Assembly (NCBI RefSeq): GCF_900289145.1
Contig: NZ_OKQO01000007.1
Span: 124,001 to 188,000 of the forward strand
Direction: 5' to 3'
Length of the DNA stretch: 64,000 nt
Origin: Neobittarella massiliensis (ex Bilen et al. 2018)
GTDB taxonomy: Bacteria > Bacillota > Clostridia > Oscillospirales > Ruminococcaceae
Under the pieces are notes generated by a model. The model saw only the letters and a list, made by a program, of their open reading frames with translations. It had not been told where the DNA came from and ran no database searches. The position numbers and the translations under genes are program-made. Position 1 is the first letter of the stretch; each line of letters starts with the position of its first letter. Positions 34,427-42,125 of the stretch are shown one piece after another.

Positions 34427-35014
34427 TTACTCTGCCGTATCGGCGCCGCTTTGGCCGCTGTGTTTTTGGTGCTCTGCTGCCAATATGCTGTATACCGCCA
34501 TATCTACGATACCGGTGTTGTTGCGCCCCGCCTGCCGCAGCGTTCCCTCACGCTGCATGCCGCACTTTACCATCACCCGCCCCGAGGCCGGGTTTTGCAG
34601 GTCGTGGCCGGCGGCAATGCGCAAAAAGCCCACCCGGGTAAAAAAGAAGTCGATGATCGCCGCCAGCGCCTCGGTCATCAGCCCCTGCCCCCACCAGCGG
34701 TGTCCCAGGCAGTAGCCGATCTCCACCCCGCACACCACCGGCTGCTGGTCTACCGCCGAAATGCTGCCGATGGGCTCGCCGCCATCCCGCAGACAAATGG
34801 CCCACTGGTAAAAATCCGCCCGGTCATAACTGGGCAGCCACCCGGCCACCACCTGCGCTGTCACCTGGCTGCTGGCATGGGCCGGCCAAGTCAGAAAGCG
34901 GATCACCCGCTCGTCGCTGGCCCAATTTTTATACATGGCGCCACTGTCGGCAGCGGTAAACCGGCGCAGACAGAGCCGGTCGGTATAGATCGTCACGGTG
35001 CCCAGATGGGTCAT
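34427..35014 (-). CDS. GNAT acetyltransferase, RimJ/RimL type
   Basis: 195 residues. It opens with the RimJ/RimL signature IYTDRLCLRRFTAADSGAMY, and the acetyl-CoA region reads EIGYCLGHRWWGQGLMTEAL, followed by FLRIAAGHDLQNPASGRVM. This subfamily acetylates N-terminal amines of ribosomal proteins or small molecules. The ATG follows GGAGGAGAGG. A small membrane protein gene lies 31 bp upstream on the same strand and may be co-transcribed. The actual substrate is unknown. Confidence 0.92.
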   Translation of the reverse strand: MTHLGTVTIYTDRLCLRRFTAADSGAMYKNWASDERVIRFLTWPAHASSQVTAQVVAGWLPSYDRADFYQWAICLRDGGEPIGSISAVDQQPVVCGVEIGYCLGHRWWGQGLMTEALAAIIDFFFTRVGFLRIAAGHDLQNPASGRVMVKCGMQREGTLRQAGRNNTGIVDMAVYSILAAEHQKHSGQSGADTAE

Positions 35015-35045
35015 ATCCTCTCCTCCTCTTTAAAACGCGGGGCTC

Positions 35046-35243
35046 TCACCGCTCTTTTTTAAACAGCTCCAGCACCAGCTGGATGACCAGCAGTGGGGCG
35101 GCAATAAAGCAAAAGCCGCACAGTATCTCAAACCAGCGGCTGCCGGTCATGCTGCCTAGCAGCCCAAAGCCCAGCGCCGCCGACAGCACGCTAAAAAGCA
35201 GTGCCGCCACACTCAAAAGTATCCGTCCACTGTGTTCTTTCAT
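35046..35243 (-). CDS. Small two-helix membrane protein
   Basis: 65 residues from the ATG at 35243, which follows GGAGGAG. Two hydrophobic helices (about 8-30 and 36-58) are separated by a short SRWFE turn, and the C-terminus is basic (FKKER). No family was recognised. It lies directly upstream of a GNAT gene on the same strand. The open frame continues further upstream but without a ribosome binding site. Confidence 0.7.
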   Translation of the reverse strand: MKEHSGRILLSVAALLFSVLSAALGFGLLGSMTGSRWFEILCGFCFIAAPLLVIQLVLELFKKER

Positions 35244-35494
35244 TGGCCTCTCCTCCTGCCCGCCGGTGCTGTGCCGGCACGCTGTGCGGCGGCAGCAGGC
35301 AGCCCCGCCGCAGTTTTTACCAGTATAGCAGGTGGCGGCGGCGCTGTACAGCCCACTACCTATAAAAAACAGCGCGCTCACAAAGTCTTCTCTCACCGTT
35401 CAAAAAACTGTCACCTGCCGGCAGTACGCTATAATCTGTAGTCAAGTCAAACACCAAAGCTGCGGCAGCGCACTTTTTAAAGGAGGCTTTCACC

Positions 35495-35770
35495 ATGACT
35501 CTTGCCCGTATGTTCTCTTATCCCCGTGCCCCCCACACGCTGGTGCTGGAGCTCGACACCCCCGACGCCGAGTGTGCCGTACTGGAGCTGGTGCGGCGCT
35601 TTAGCCGCTGGCACCGCGTCGAGAGCCGGGTCGTCTATGGTGGCCGCACCGAGCTGGTGCTGCTTTTGCGCCCGGTCAAAAAGCACACCGGTTTTGAGCG
35701 CGCACTCGACCGCTCGATGGGCGTGTCTGGGGCCACCCTCTACCCGCCCGGCACATCCATCGCCAGCTAA
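35495..35770 (+). CDS. Small uncharacterised protein (91 aa)
   Basis: 91 residues starting at an ATG with a perfect AAAGGAGG, so translation is likely. The sequence has alternating hydrophobic beta-strand-like segments (TLVLELDT, AVLELVRRF, TELVLLLRP) and reads like a compact alpha/beta domain without cysteines or a signal peptide. I do not recognise the family. A strong terminator follows 15 bp after the stop, so it is a single-gene unit. Confidence 0.7.
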   Translation: MTLARMFSYPRAPHTLVLELDTPDAECAVLELVRRFSRWHRVESRVVYGGRTELVLLLRPVKKHTGFERALDRSMGVSGATLYPPGTSIAS

Positions 35771-35785
35771 AAACAGCACCCCCGT

Positions 35786-35823
35786 GCCCCGCCTGCCACT
35801 GTGTGGCAGACGGGGCCCTTTTA
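35786..35823 (+). terminator. Terminator after the 91-aa gene
   Basis: GCCCCGCCTGCCAC pairs with GTGGCAGACGGGGC (one mismatch) and is followed by CCTTTT. The next ~250 bp, to the ABC transporter promoter, show no gene. Confidence 0.8.
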
Positions 35824-36074
35824 TGTCGGTGGCGGTAAAACCGGCCAGCGGCCCCGCCAATACGCCCCGTGGGCCGGCGCCGACAAAAAAACACGGATTT
35901 TTCACGGTTTCTTCACCCAGCTTTCACACAGCCCCTTTAGTATATAGACAGCGATAAAGAGTATCTCTTTTCATCGCCACACTTTTTCATATACTTCCAA
36001 AGAGCATGCGCTCCGTTTGCCATCAGTGCCGGCAAGTGGGGCGCATGTTCTTTTTCCCCTGCCGGTCGCAGGCG

Positions 36075-36103
36075 TTGCTTTTTACCGCCAGAGCGCCTAT
36101 AAT
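36075..36103 (+). promoter_or_regulatory. Promoter of the ABC exporter gene
   Basis: TTGCTT (36075-36080), a 17-nt spacer and consensus TATAAT (36098-36103), 57 bp before the start codon. Confidence 0.75.
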
Positions 36104-36159
36104 GGTGGTCATATGTGTACTGTATTTTGACGAATCGTGCAGACCCGGAGGATGGATGA

Positions 36160-37881
36160 ATGATCAAGAGATTTATCGGCTATTACAAACCCCACCGCAA
36201 ACTTTTTTATTTTGATATGTTTTGCGCCCTGATCGTGGCGGTGTGCGACCTGTTTTACCCCATGATCACCCGCAACATCATTCAGGACTACGTGCCAAAT
36301 CGCCAGCTGCGGCTGATGATCGTGTGGGTGCTGGTGCTGCTTGGCCTGTACATACTCAAGGCGCTGCTCAACTACATCATCCAGTACTACGGCCACGTGA
36401 TGGGCGTTCGCATGCAGGCCGATATGCGCCGCGAGGTGTTTGACCACCTGCAAAAGCTGTCTTTTTCCTACTTCGATCAGAACAAGACCGGCGTGGTCAT
36501 GTCGCGCATCGTCAACGACCTGATGGACGTCACCGAGCTCGCCCACCACGGGCCGGAAGACCTGTTCATCTCGCTGATCATGCTCATCGGCTCGTTTGCC
36601 ATCCTCTGCACCATCAACGTGCCGCTCACCGTTATCGCCTTTGCCCTGCTGCCGGTGGCGGTGTACATCGTGGCCAAGCTGCGGCGGCGGATGAACGCCG
36701 CCTTCCGCGAGACCCGCATCAAGACCGGCGAGGTGAACGCCGAGCTGGAAAACAGCATCTCCGGCATTCGGGTAGCCAAGGCCTTTACCGGCGAAAAGAA
36801 CGAAAGGCGCAAATTTGAGCGCCGCAACCGCGAGTTCGTCACCGCCCGTTCAGAGGCATTTCGCGTGATGGGCCAATTTTCAGCCAGCACCGGCTTTTTC
36901 ACCGACGTGCTCAACGTGGTAGTGCTCATCGCCGCCGCCTGCTTCCTCTTTGCCGGCAAAATCACCACCGGCGACTTTGTGGCTTATCTGCTGTACGTCT
37001 CGATGTTTTTAAACCCCATCAAGCGGCTGATCTCGTTTGTAGAGCAGTTCCAGCAGGGGGCGACCGGCTTTAAGCGCTTTGTCGAGATCATGGAGGAGCC
37101 CATCGAGCAGGATAGCCCCGGCGCCAAGCCGCTGCAGAGCGCCCAAGGCCAGATCGACTTTCGCGGTGTGGGCTTTACCTACGACGACGATACCGAGGTG
37201 CTCTCGGGCCTTGATCTGCACATCGGCGCCGGCCAGACAGTGGCGCTGGTGGGCCCCTCCGGCGGTGGCAAAACGACTCTGTGCCACCTGCTGCCCCGCT
37301 TTTACGACCCCACCGAAGGCACCATCGAGATAGACTGTCAGGATATCCGCAGCTACACGCTGCACTCGTTGCGGCAAAATATCGGCATCGTGCAGCAGGA
37401 TGTATTTCTCTTCACCGGCACCATCCGCGACAACATCGCCTATGCCAAACCCGACGCCACCGACGAGGAGATCTACCAGGCGGCCCGCCGGGCCAACATC
37501 CATGACTTTATCATGGGGCTGGACGACGGCTACGACACCTATATCGGCGAGCGGGGCGCGCGCCTCTCGGGCGGGCAAAAACAGCGCATATCCATCGCCC
37601 GGGTATTCTTAAAAGATCCGCCGATCCTCATTCTGGACGAGGCTACCTCGGCTTTGGATAACGAGACCGAGCGCCTGATCCAGGAGGCCCTAAACGATCT
37701 CTCCCACGGCCGCACCACGCTGGTGGTGGCCCACCGGCTCTCCACCATCAAAAACGCCGACAGCATCGTGGTGCTCACCCCGCAGGGCATCGCCGAGACC
37801 GGCAGTCACCGCCAGCTGGTGGCCGCCGGCGGTCTGTACGCCCGGCTGTGGCAGTCGCAGTTCATCGGGCTCGACAGCTGA
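36160..37881 (+). CDS. ABC-type exporter half-transporter (MsbA/BmrA-like)
   Basis: 573 residues: a six-helix membrane domain (1-300) fused to one ATPase domain (about 330-573). The ATPase has Walker A GPSGGGKTT, the Q-loop, signature LSGGQKQR, Walker B ILILDEATS and the H-loop in VVAHRLS. Such half-transporters work as homodimers exporting lipids, drugs or peptides. No C39 peptidase domain and no partner half-transporter gene are present, so a homodimer is likely. It is a single gene with its own promoter and terminator. Confidence 0.95.
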   Translation: MIKRFIGYYKPHRKLFYFDMFCALIVAVCDLFYPMITRNIIQDYVPNRQLRLMIVWVLVLLGLYILKALLNYIIQYYGHVMGVRMQADMRREVFDHLQKLSFSYFDQNKTGVVMSRIVNDLMDVTELAHHGPEDLFISLIMLIGSFAILCTINVPLTVIAFALLPVAVYIVAKLRRRMNAAFRETRIKTGEVNAELENSISGIRVAKAFTGEKNERRKFERRNREFVTARSEAFRVMGQFSASTGFFTDVLNVVVLIAAACFLFAGKITTGDFVAYLLYVSMFLNPIKRLISFVEQFQQGATGFKRFVEIMEEPIEQDSPGAKPLQSAQGQIDFRGVGFTYDDDTEVLSGLDLHIGAGQTVALVGPSGGGKTTLCHLLPRFYDPTEGTIEIDCQDIRSYTLHSLRQNIGIVQQDVFLFTGTIRDNIAYAKPDATDEEIYQAARRANIHDFIMGLDDGYDTYIGERGARLSGGQKQRISIARVFLKDPPILILDEATSALDNETERLIQEALNDLSHGRTTLVVAHRLSTIKNADSIVVLTPQGIAETGSHRQLVAAGGLYARLWQSQFIGLDS

Positions 37882-37901
37882 GCCCGCACTGCCGCGCCTT
37901 T

Positions 37902-37937
37902 GCCGCCGCTGGCCCCCACCGGGCCGGCGGCGGTTTT
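37902..37937 (+). terminator. Terminator after the ABC exporter
   Basis: GCCGCCGCTGGCCC...GGGCCGGCGGCGG stem followed by T5. Confidence 0.85.
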
Positions 37938-38010
37938 TACTGTGCGGCCACTTTTACAACTGCGCCATATTTTTTGTCGTACCGCGTCGCTTTTTTAGTA
38001 TACTGTCCCA

Positions 38011-38040
38011 TTGTGCGGCTGCGGCGGGCTGTGCTATGAT
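38011..38040 (+). promoter_or_regulatory. Promoter of the riboswitch transcript
   Basis: TTGTGC (38011-38016), an 18-nt spacer and TATGAT (38035-38040) with an upstream TG (extended -10). RNA should start near 38047, just before the aptamer. Confidence 0.7.
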
Positions 38041-38060
38041 GGGCGTGTAAGATTCATATG

Positions 38061-38130
38061 GCCCATATAAGTCTGCGAATAGGGCGCAGAAGTCTCTACG
38101 CGGTGACCGCAAATCACCTGCGCTATGGGC
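38061..38130 (+). promoter_or_regulatory. Guanine-type purine riboswitch aptamer
   Basis: The three-way junction follows the xpt-type purine aptamer: P1 GCCCAT/ATGGGC, J1/2 ATAAG, P2 TCTGCG/CGCAGA with L2 AATAGGG, J2/3 GTCTCTAC, P3 GCGGTG/CACCTGC with L3 ACCGCAAAT, then J3/1 C-TATG. A C sits at the position that pairs with the ligand (C74 in xpt), which predicts guanine or hypoxanthine rather than adenine. It precedes a 5-formyl-THF cyclo-ligase-family gene. Confidence 0.88.
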
Positions 38131-38192
38131 ACCTTTGCGGGGGCGGTCCCAGGTTGTGGGGCTGCCGCCACTATTTGCTTTGGTCTAAAGCG

Positions 38193-38229
38193 GGGTGCTC
38201 GACTGATCTGGTTAGAGCGCCCTTATTTT
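38193..38229 (+). terminator. Probable riboswitch expression-platform terminator
   Basis: GGGTGCTC (38193-38200) pairs with GAGCGCCC (38215-38222) and is followed by TTATTTT. It lies 63 nt after the aptamer and before the start codon. GC-rich segments between the two could act as anti-terminator. Confidence 0.55.
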
Positions 38230-38280
38230 GCGCTCCGGCGGCTCATGCGCCGGAAAAGTTTAAAAAAGGAGACAGAGAAC

Positions 38281-39030
38281 ATGTCGAAAATGGATGCCAA
38301 GACCGCCCGGGTAATGATCTGGGAACAACTGCGCAAGGTGGCCCGCCCCGACTCCCGTTTCAGCTGGGATTTTGCCGAGTTCATCACCGATTACGAGGGC
38401 AGCGATAAATGCGCCGAGAACCTCTGTAAAGAGGATATCTACAAAAACGCCGAAGTCGTGTTCATCACCCCCGACAACAATCTGGAGGTGCTGCGCGAAC
38501 AGGTCATCCGCGACAAAAAGATCATGCTCATCACCACCTACGGCATCCGCCGCGGCGTGTTTCTGCTGCGGCCCGAGTGGGTGCCCGAGGGCAAAGAAGA
38601 ACTGGCCTCCACCCTCGACGGCATCCAGCGCTTCTGGCAGTACCGGTCGCTCAAGCAGATCGCCGAGGAGATCGGCCATATCGACCTGCTGGTCACCGGT
38701 GCCTCGGCCATCACCCCCAGCGGCATCCGCTTTGGTAAGGGCCACGGCTACTTTGATCTGGAGTGGGCCATGTTCTATACCAAAGGCGTCGTCGACGTAA
38801 ATACCCCGGTAGTTGCTGTGGGCCACGACTGCCAGGTAGTGGATGTAGAGGTGGATGTGCGCCCCTACGACACCGCTATCGACTACATCGTCACCCCCAC
38901 CCAGGTCATCCGCACCCGCAACGAGTTCCCCAAACCCACCGGTGGCGTGCTGTGGAGCATGTTGGCACCCGGCATGAAAGACGATATCCCCCCGCTGCAG
39001 GAGCTGTGGATGGACAATTTCTGCAAATAG
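38281..39030 (+). CDS. 5-formyltetrahydrofolate cyclo-ligase-family (COG0212) protein
   Basis: 249 residues. The family nucleotide/folate motif appears as GIRFGKGHGYFDLEW (about 146-160), corresponding to the G-x-G-x-GYYD motif of methenyl-THF synthetase, with YDTAIDYIVTPTQVI downstream. The canonical enzyme converts 5-formyl-THF to 5,10-methenyl-THF, and COG0212 also contains paralogues of other function. The ATG follows AAAAAAGGAG. A guanine riboswitch upstream implies down-regulation by guanine, linking it to purine or C1 metabolism. It is longer than standard 5-FCL (~190 aa), favouring a paralogue. Confidence 0.82.
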   Translation: MSKMDAKTARVMIWEQLRKVARPDSRFSWDFAEFITDYEGSDKCAENLCKEDIYKNAEVVFITPDNNLEVLREQVIRDKKIMLITTYGIRRGVFLLRPEWVPEGKEELASTLDGIQRFWQYRSLKQIAEEIGHIDLLVTGASAITPSGIRFGKGHGYFDLEWAMFYTKGVVDVNTPVVAVGHDCQVVDVEVDVRPYDTAIDYIVTPTQVIRTRNEFPKPTGGVLWSMLAPGMKDDIPPLQELWMDNFCK

Positions 39031-39033
39031 AGC

Positions 39034-39460
39034 TTTTTGCGCAATAGGTCCTCCCCATCTCAGCGCACACAGATCCATACACCCCACCAAGCGGCGCAAA
39101 AAGTGTAAGAACTGCTCTCGGGGCACTGCCCCTCGGCCGCTTTTGGCGGCACCGCATTTCTTACGGTCTTGGGGCGCTCATTTCCTCTTTTTTGCGCAAT
39201 AGGTCAGTCCAGTTACTACACGCCGGTCGTCTCTACTCCCCACCAAGCGGCGCAAAAAGTGTAAGAACTGCTCTTCGGGGCACTGCCCCTCGGTCGCTTT
39301 TGGCGGTACCGCATTTCTTACGGTCTGGGGGTGCTTATTTCCTCTTTTTTGCGCAAATAGGTCAGTCCAGCTGGCTACATACCGGTCGTCTCTACTCCCC
39401 ACCAAGCGGCGCAAAAAGTGCCAAAGCTGCTCTTGGGACGCCGTCACTCGGCCTGTTTAT
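39034..39460. repeat. Tandem repeat array B (about three 156-bp units)
   Basis: GCGCAA-TAGGTC recurs at 39039, 39194 and 39351 (155 and 157 bp apart). Each unit carries CCCCACCAAGCGGCGCAAAA, AAGTG(T)AAGAACTGCTC, a GGGGCACTGCCCC hairpin and TCGCTTTTGGCGG; the third is truncated and diverged. The units share order and motifs with array A at 16.4 kb. The minus strand has an open frame with a repeated FLHFLRRLVGSRDDR peptide but no ribosome binding site. Confidence 0.85.
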
Positions 39461-39598
39461 TGATGCTGCCGCTATCCTTATCGCAATGGGCAGACCAGCA
39501 GGGACAGTCCGGCACTGCTGGGTACAGCAGTACGCCGCACATGTAGCCTATATAAAAATAAGGGATGCCCTCCCTACTACCGACAGACTAAATAGAAA

Positions 39599-39636
39599 GA
39601 AGCGAGACAGCCCGCGGGCCGTCTCGCTTCTTTTTT
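39599..39636. terminator. Terminator of the YitT gene and array B region
   Basis: GAAGCGAGAC (39599-39608) pairs with GTCTCGCTTC (39621-39630), with an inner GCCCGCGGGC palindrome, and T6 follows on the plus side. A-rich flanking sequence lets it serve the minus strand too. Confidence 0.75.
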
Positions 39637-39654
39637 ATCTGTAACAGCAGTTTT

Positions 39655-40500
39655 CTACATCCCGCGAAAACCTTTGCCGATGATGTCGCTGGTGTTGGAG
39701 ATCAGCACGAACGCATGGCTGTCGACTGTCTTGACGAATTTGCGCACCATGTTGGCCTGGGTGCGGTTCATGGCCGCCAAGATCACCCAGCGCTCGCCGT
39801 CGGTATAGGCGCCGTGGGCCTGCCACACGGTAGCGCCCCGGTGCATGTTTTTATTGATATAGCCACACACCTGTCTGGGGGCGGTAGTGATGATGAGAAA
39901 CTGTTTTTTCAAGTTGATGTTCTCGATGACCGAGTCCACCAGCAGCGATTTCATCAGCAGTCCCAGCACCGAAAACAGGCCGGTCTGCACGTCAAAGAGG
40001 AAAAACGTGCTGCATGCGATCAGCGCGTCGCTGGCCATCAGCGCCTTGCCGATATCCAGCCGGGTAAATTTTTTGAGGATCATCGCCAAAATGTCGGTAC
40101 CGCCGGTCGAGGCATCGAGGTTAAACAAAATGGCCGAGCCCACCGCCGGCAGAGCCATGGCAAACACCAGCTCCAGCATGCGCTCGCCGGTCAGCGGCGC
40201 CGCCAGCGGAAACAGCACCTCAAACCCCTTGGTCAGCCCCGAGAACAGCAGGCTGCAATACACAGTTTTCAGGCCAAAACTGCGGTTTAAAAGCACGAAC
40301 CCCAGCACCAGAAACAGGCAGTTGAATACCAGTACCAGCGTTCCCGGCGATACCGCCGGCAGCAGCTTGGCCAGCAAGATCGAAAGGCCGCTCACCCCGC
40401 CGGTGGAAAAATGGTTGGGGAACTTGAAAAAGTACACCCCTACCGAAACCAGCAAAACACCCAGGTTCAGCAGCAAAAAGTCCCGCAGCTTTTTATTCAT
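39655..40500 (-). CDS. YitT-family membrane protein (DUF161/DUF2179)
   Basis: 281 residues. The ATG at 40500 follows GGGGGG. Five to six hydrophobic helices fill the first ~190 residues, including the DUF161 motifs STGGVSGLSILLAKL and STGGTDILAMI. A soluble C-terminal DUF2179 domain (about 200-281) ends the protein. The molecular role of YitT proteins is not established; transport has been suggested. It is a single gene with its own promoter (40595-40622) and terminator. Confidence 0.92.
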   Translation of the reverse strand: MNKKLRDFLLLNLGVLLVSVGVYFFKFPNHFSTGGVSGLSILLAKLLPAVSPGTLVLVFNCLFLVLGFVLLNRSFGLKTVYCSLLFSGLTKGFEVLFPLAAPLTGERMLELVFAMALPAVGSAILFNLDASTGGTDILAMILKKFTRLDIGKALMASDALIACSTFFLFDVQTGLFSVLGLLMKSLLVDSVIENINLKKQFLIITTAPRQVCGYINKNMHRGATVWQAHGAYTDGERWVILAAMNRTQANMVRKFVKTVDSHAFVLISNTSDIIGKGFRGM

Positions 40501-40594
40501 CTGTCTGTGCCCCCCTGTACCGGACGACCACCGCCCGGTCTCCATCAAAACCGTGTTTGGGCCGCCCGTCGGCCACCCATCTCTGCCATTGGCT

Positions 40595-40622
40595 ATTATA
40601 GCACAATATGCCGCAAAATCAA
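40595..40622 (-). promoter_or_regulatory. Promoter of the YitT gene
   Basis: On the minus strand: TTGATT (40622-40617), a 16-nt spacer and TATAAT (40600-40595) preceded by TGTGC (extended -10). Confidence 0.7.
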
Positions 40623-41010
40623 CAAAATTTACTCATTTTATTTGTGCAAATTTTACTTTTCTGCCTTGCAAAATAGCGGGCTATTTTTTGTTCAGAGCCC
40701 TTTTGGGGCTGTTTTATCGCTGCAGGATGGGCAGGCCCGACCTGCAAGCTGCAAACTGCTCTTTTTGCACTTTTTCCCGCGCCCCAGTGCAGCTGTGTCG
40801 CCACTATTTTGCCCCATCGAGGGCATAAAAAAGCGCCGCTGTCGGCTCGTCGTCCCGCTTTATCTTTTCCCCGTCAGGCCCCGCGTGCCGCCACTGCCTG
40901 TTACTGGTGGCACAGTCACTCGGTCGGCGGCGCTTATTGAAGCCCGCGGCGGCCCATACTCTGTGATAAAAGGCGGTACACAGTACACAGTACACCGAGA
41001 GGAGCACGCC
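40623..41010. other. Intergenic region upstream of the tocopherol-cyclase-like gene
   Basis: About 390 bp, AT-rich at the left end, with small hairpins (AAAATAGC...GCTATTTT near 40670 and GAGCCC...GGGGCT near 40700). No supported gene and no clear promoter were seen. Confidence 0.4.
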
Positions 41011-41901
41011 ATGCAACTATTCTACGGGCCGGGTCGGCGGCCAAATTACTTTGAGGGCTGGTATTTTAAACAGCAAAAAGGCGGAGCGGTGGTGGCGCTC
41101 ATCCCCGCCTTTCACCGCGACGGCGGACGCGACTGGGCCTCGCTGCAGGTCATCGCCCCCGGCTACAGTGCCTTTATCCCCTACCCGGCCACCGCTTTTG
41201 CGGTCGACGAGCAGCACGGTCAGATCCACCTGGGGCAAAATCGCCTGGGACCGGGCGGGGCCAACATCTACTGTCGGGCCGCGGGGGTGCCGGTGTTGGG
41301 CCGGTTGCGCTACGGTCCGCTCACCCCGCCGGGGTACGACATCATGGGTCCCTTTACCCACCTGCCGGGCATGCAGTGCCGCCACCGGGTCATCAGTTTG
41401 GCTCACCGGGTAGAGGGCTGGCTGCAGATCGGCAGCCAGCGCTACTGCTTTGACCGCGGCGTCGGCTATATCGAGGGCGACCGCGGCGGCGCCTTTCCCC
41501 AGCGCTATGTCTGGGCACAGTGTCTGTTGCCGGGGGCCAGCGTCATGGTCTCGGTGGCCTCGGTGCCGCTGGGTCCCGGCCAGTTTACCGGCTGTATCAC
41601 CAGCATCCGCACCGGCGGTGCCGAGTACCGGCTGGCCAGCTATCTGGGGGCCCGGCCGCTCTATGTAGGCGACGATGGCCTGCTGCTCAGCCAGGGGCGG
41701 TGGTGGCTGGCCATCGAGCACCTGGGCGGCGACAGTCAGCCGCTGCTGGCGCCTCAGGGTGGAAAAATGGCCCGCACGATCCGCGAAGGGGCCTGCTGTC
41801 GGGCTCGGGTCCGCTTTTATAACGGCCGCGCGCTGCTCATCGATACCGTTACCGCCACTGCCAGCTTTGAGGGCTGCTGGGCCCCGAGCAGTATTTCATA
41901 A
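41011..41901 (+). CDS. Tocopherol-cyclase-family (lipocalin-like) protein
   Basis: 296 residues. The hallmark YFEGWYFKQQ near the N-terminus, a mid-region PFTHLPGMQCRHRV, and a Trp/Gly-rich beta-barrel pattern (RGVGYIEGDRG, PQRYVWAQ) match the tocopherol cyclase family. Many bacterial members are not in vitamin E synthesis and have unknown function, probably binding a hydrophobic ligand. The ATG follows GAGAGGAG. No isoprenoid or quinone genes are adjacent. A 40-bp perfect palindrome directly after the stop terminates it. Confidence 0.85.
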   Translation: MQLFYGPGRRPNYFEGWYFKQQKGGAVVALIPAFHRDGGRDWASLQVIAPGYSAFIPYPATAFAVDEQHGQIHLGQNRLGPGGANIYCRAAGVPVLGRLRYGPLTPPGYDIMGPFTHLPGMQCRHRVISLAHRVEGWLQIGSQRYCFDRGVGYIEGDRGGAFPQRYVWAQCLLPGASVMVSVASVPLGPGQFTGCITSIRTGGAEYRLASYLGARPLYVGDDGLLLSQGRWWLAIEHLGGDSQPLLAPQGGKMARTIREGACCRARVRFYNGRALLIDTVTATASFEGCWAPSSIS

Positions 41902-41940
41902 AAAGAGCCGGTCCACGAGCGCTCGTGGACCGGCTCTTTT
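41901..41940. terminator. 40-bp perfect palindrome terminator
   Basis: Arms 41901-41920 and 41921-41940 are exact complements with no loop; A4 and T4-5 ends allow termination in both directions. Confidence 0.85.
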
Positions 41941-41971
41941 TGGCCGCACCGATATTTTCGGGCAGACCGCC

Positions 41972-42009
41972 CAGTTTTCCACCATCCATCCGCTAACGGT
42001 GGAAAACTG
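41972..42009 (-). repeat. Inverted repeat TTTTCCACC-N14-GGTGGAAAA, copy 3
   Basis: Arms CAGTTTTCCACC (41972-41983) and GGTGGAAAACTG (41998-42009) with a 14-nt loop. Read on the minus strand, the loop ends in GGAT as in copies 1 and 2. It lies past the 3' ends of two convergent genes. Confidence 0.75.
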
Positions 42010-42125
42010 CTGTGTCGCGGCCAACGGATATGCACCAAAAAACACACCGCGCCGCCAGCGCCTGCATCTTTTGGGCGGCGGATCAGGGCCAGCTATATAG
42101 CAGAGTGTGGGCCGAACATCCGCCG

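Noticed and set aside
38197-38222. tRNA-like fragment (GGTTAGAGCGCCC resembles a D-arm)
   Set aside because: No acceptor, anticodon or T-arm follows; the segment is better explained as the riboswitch terminator stem.
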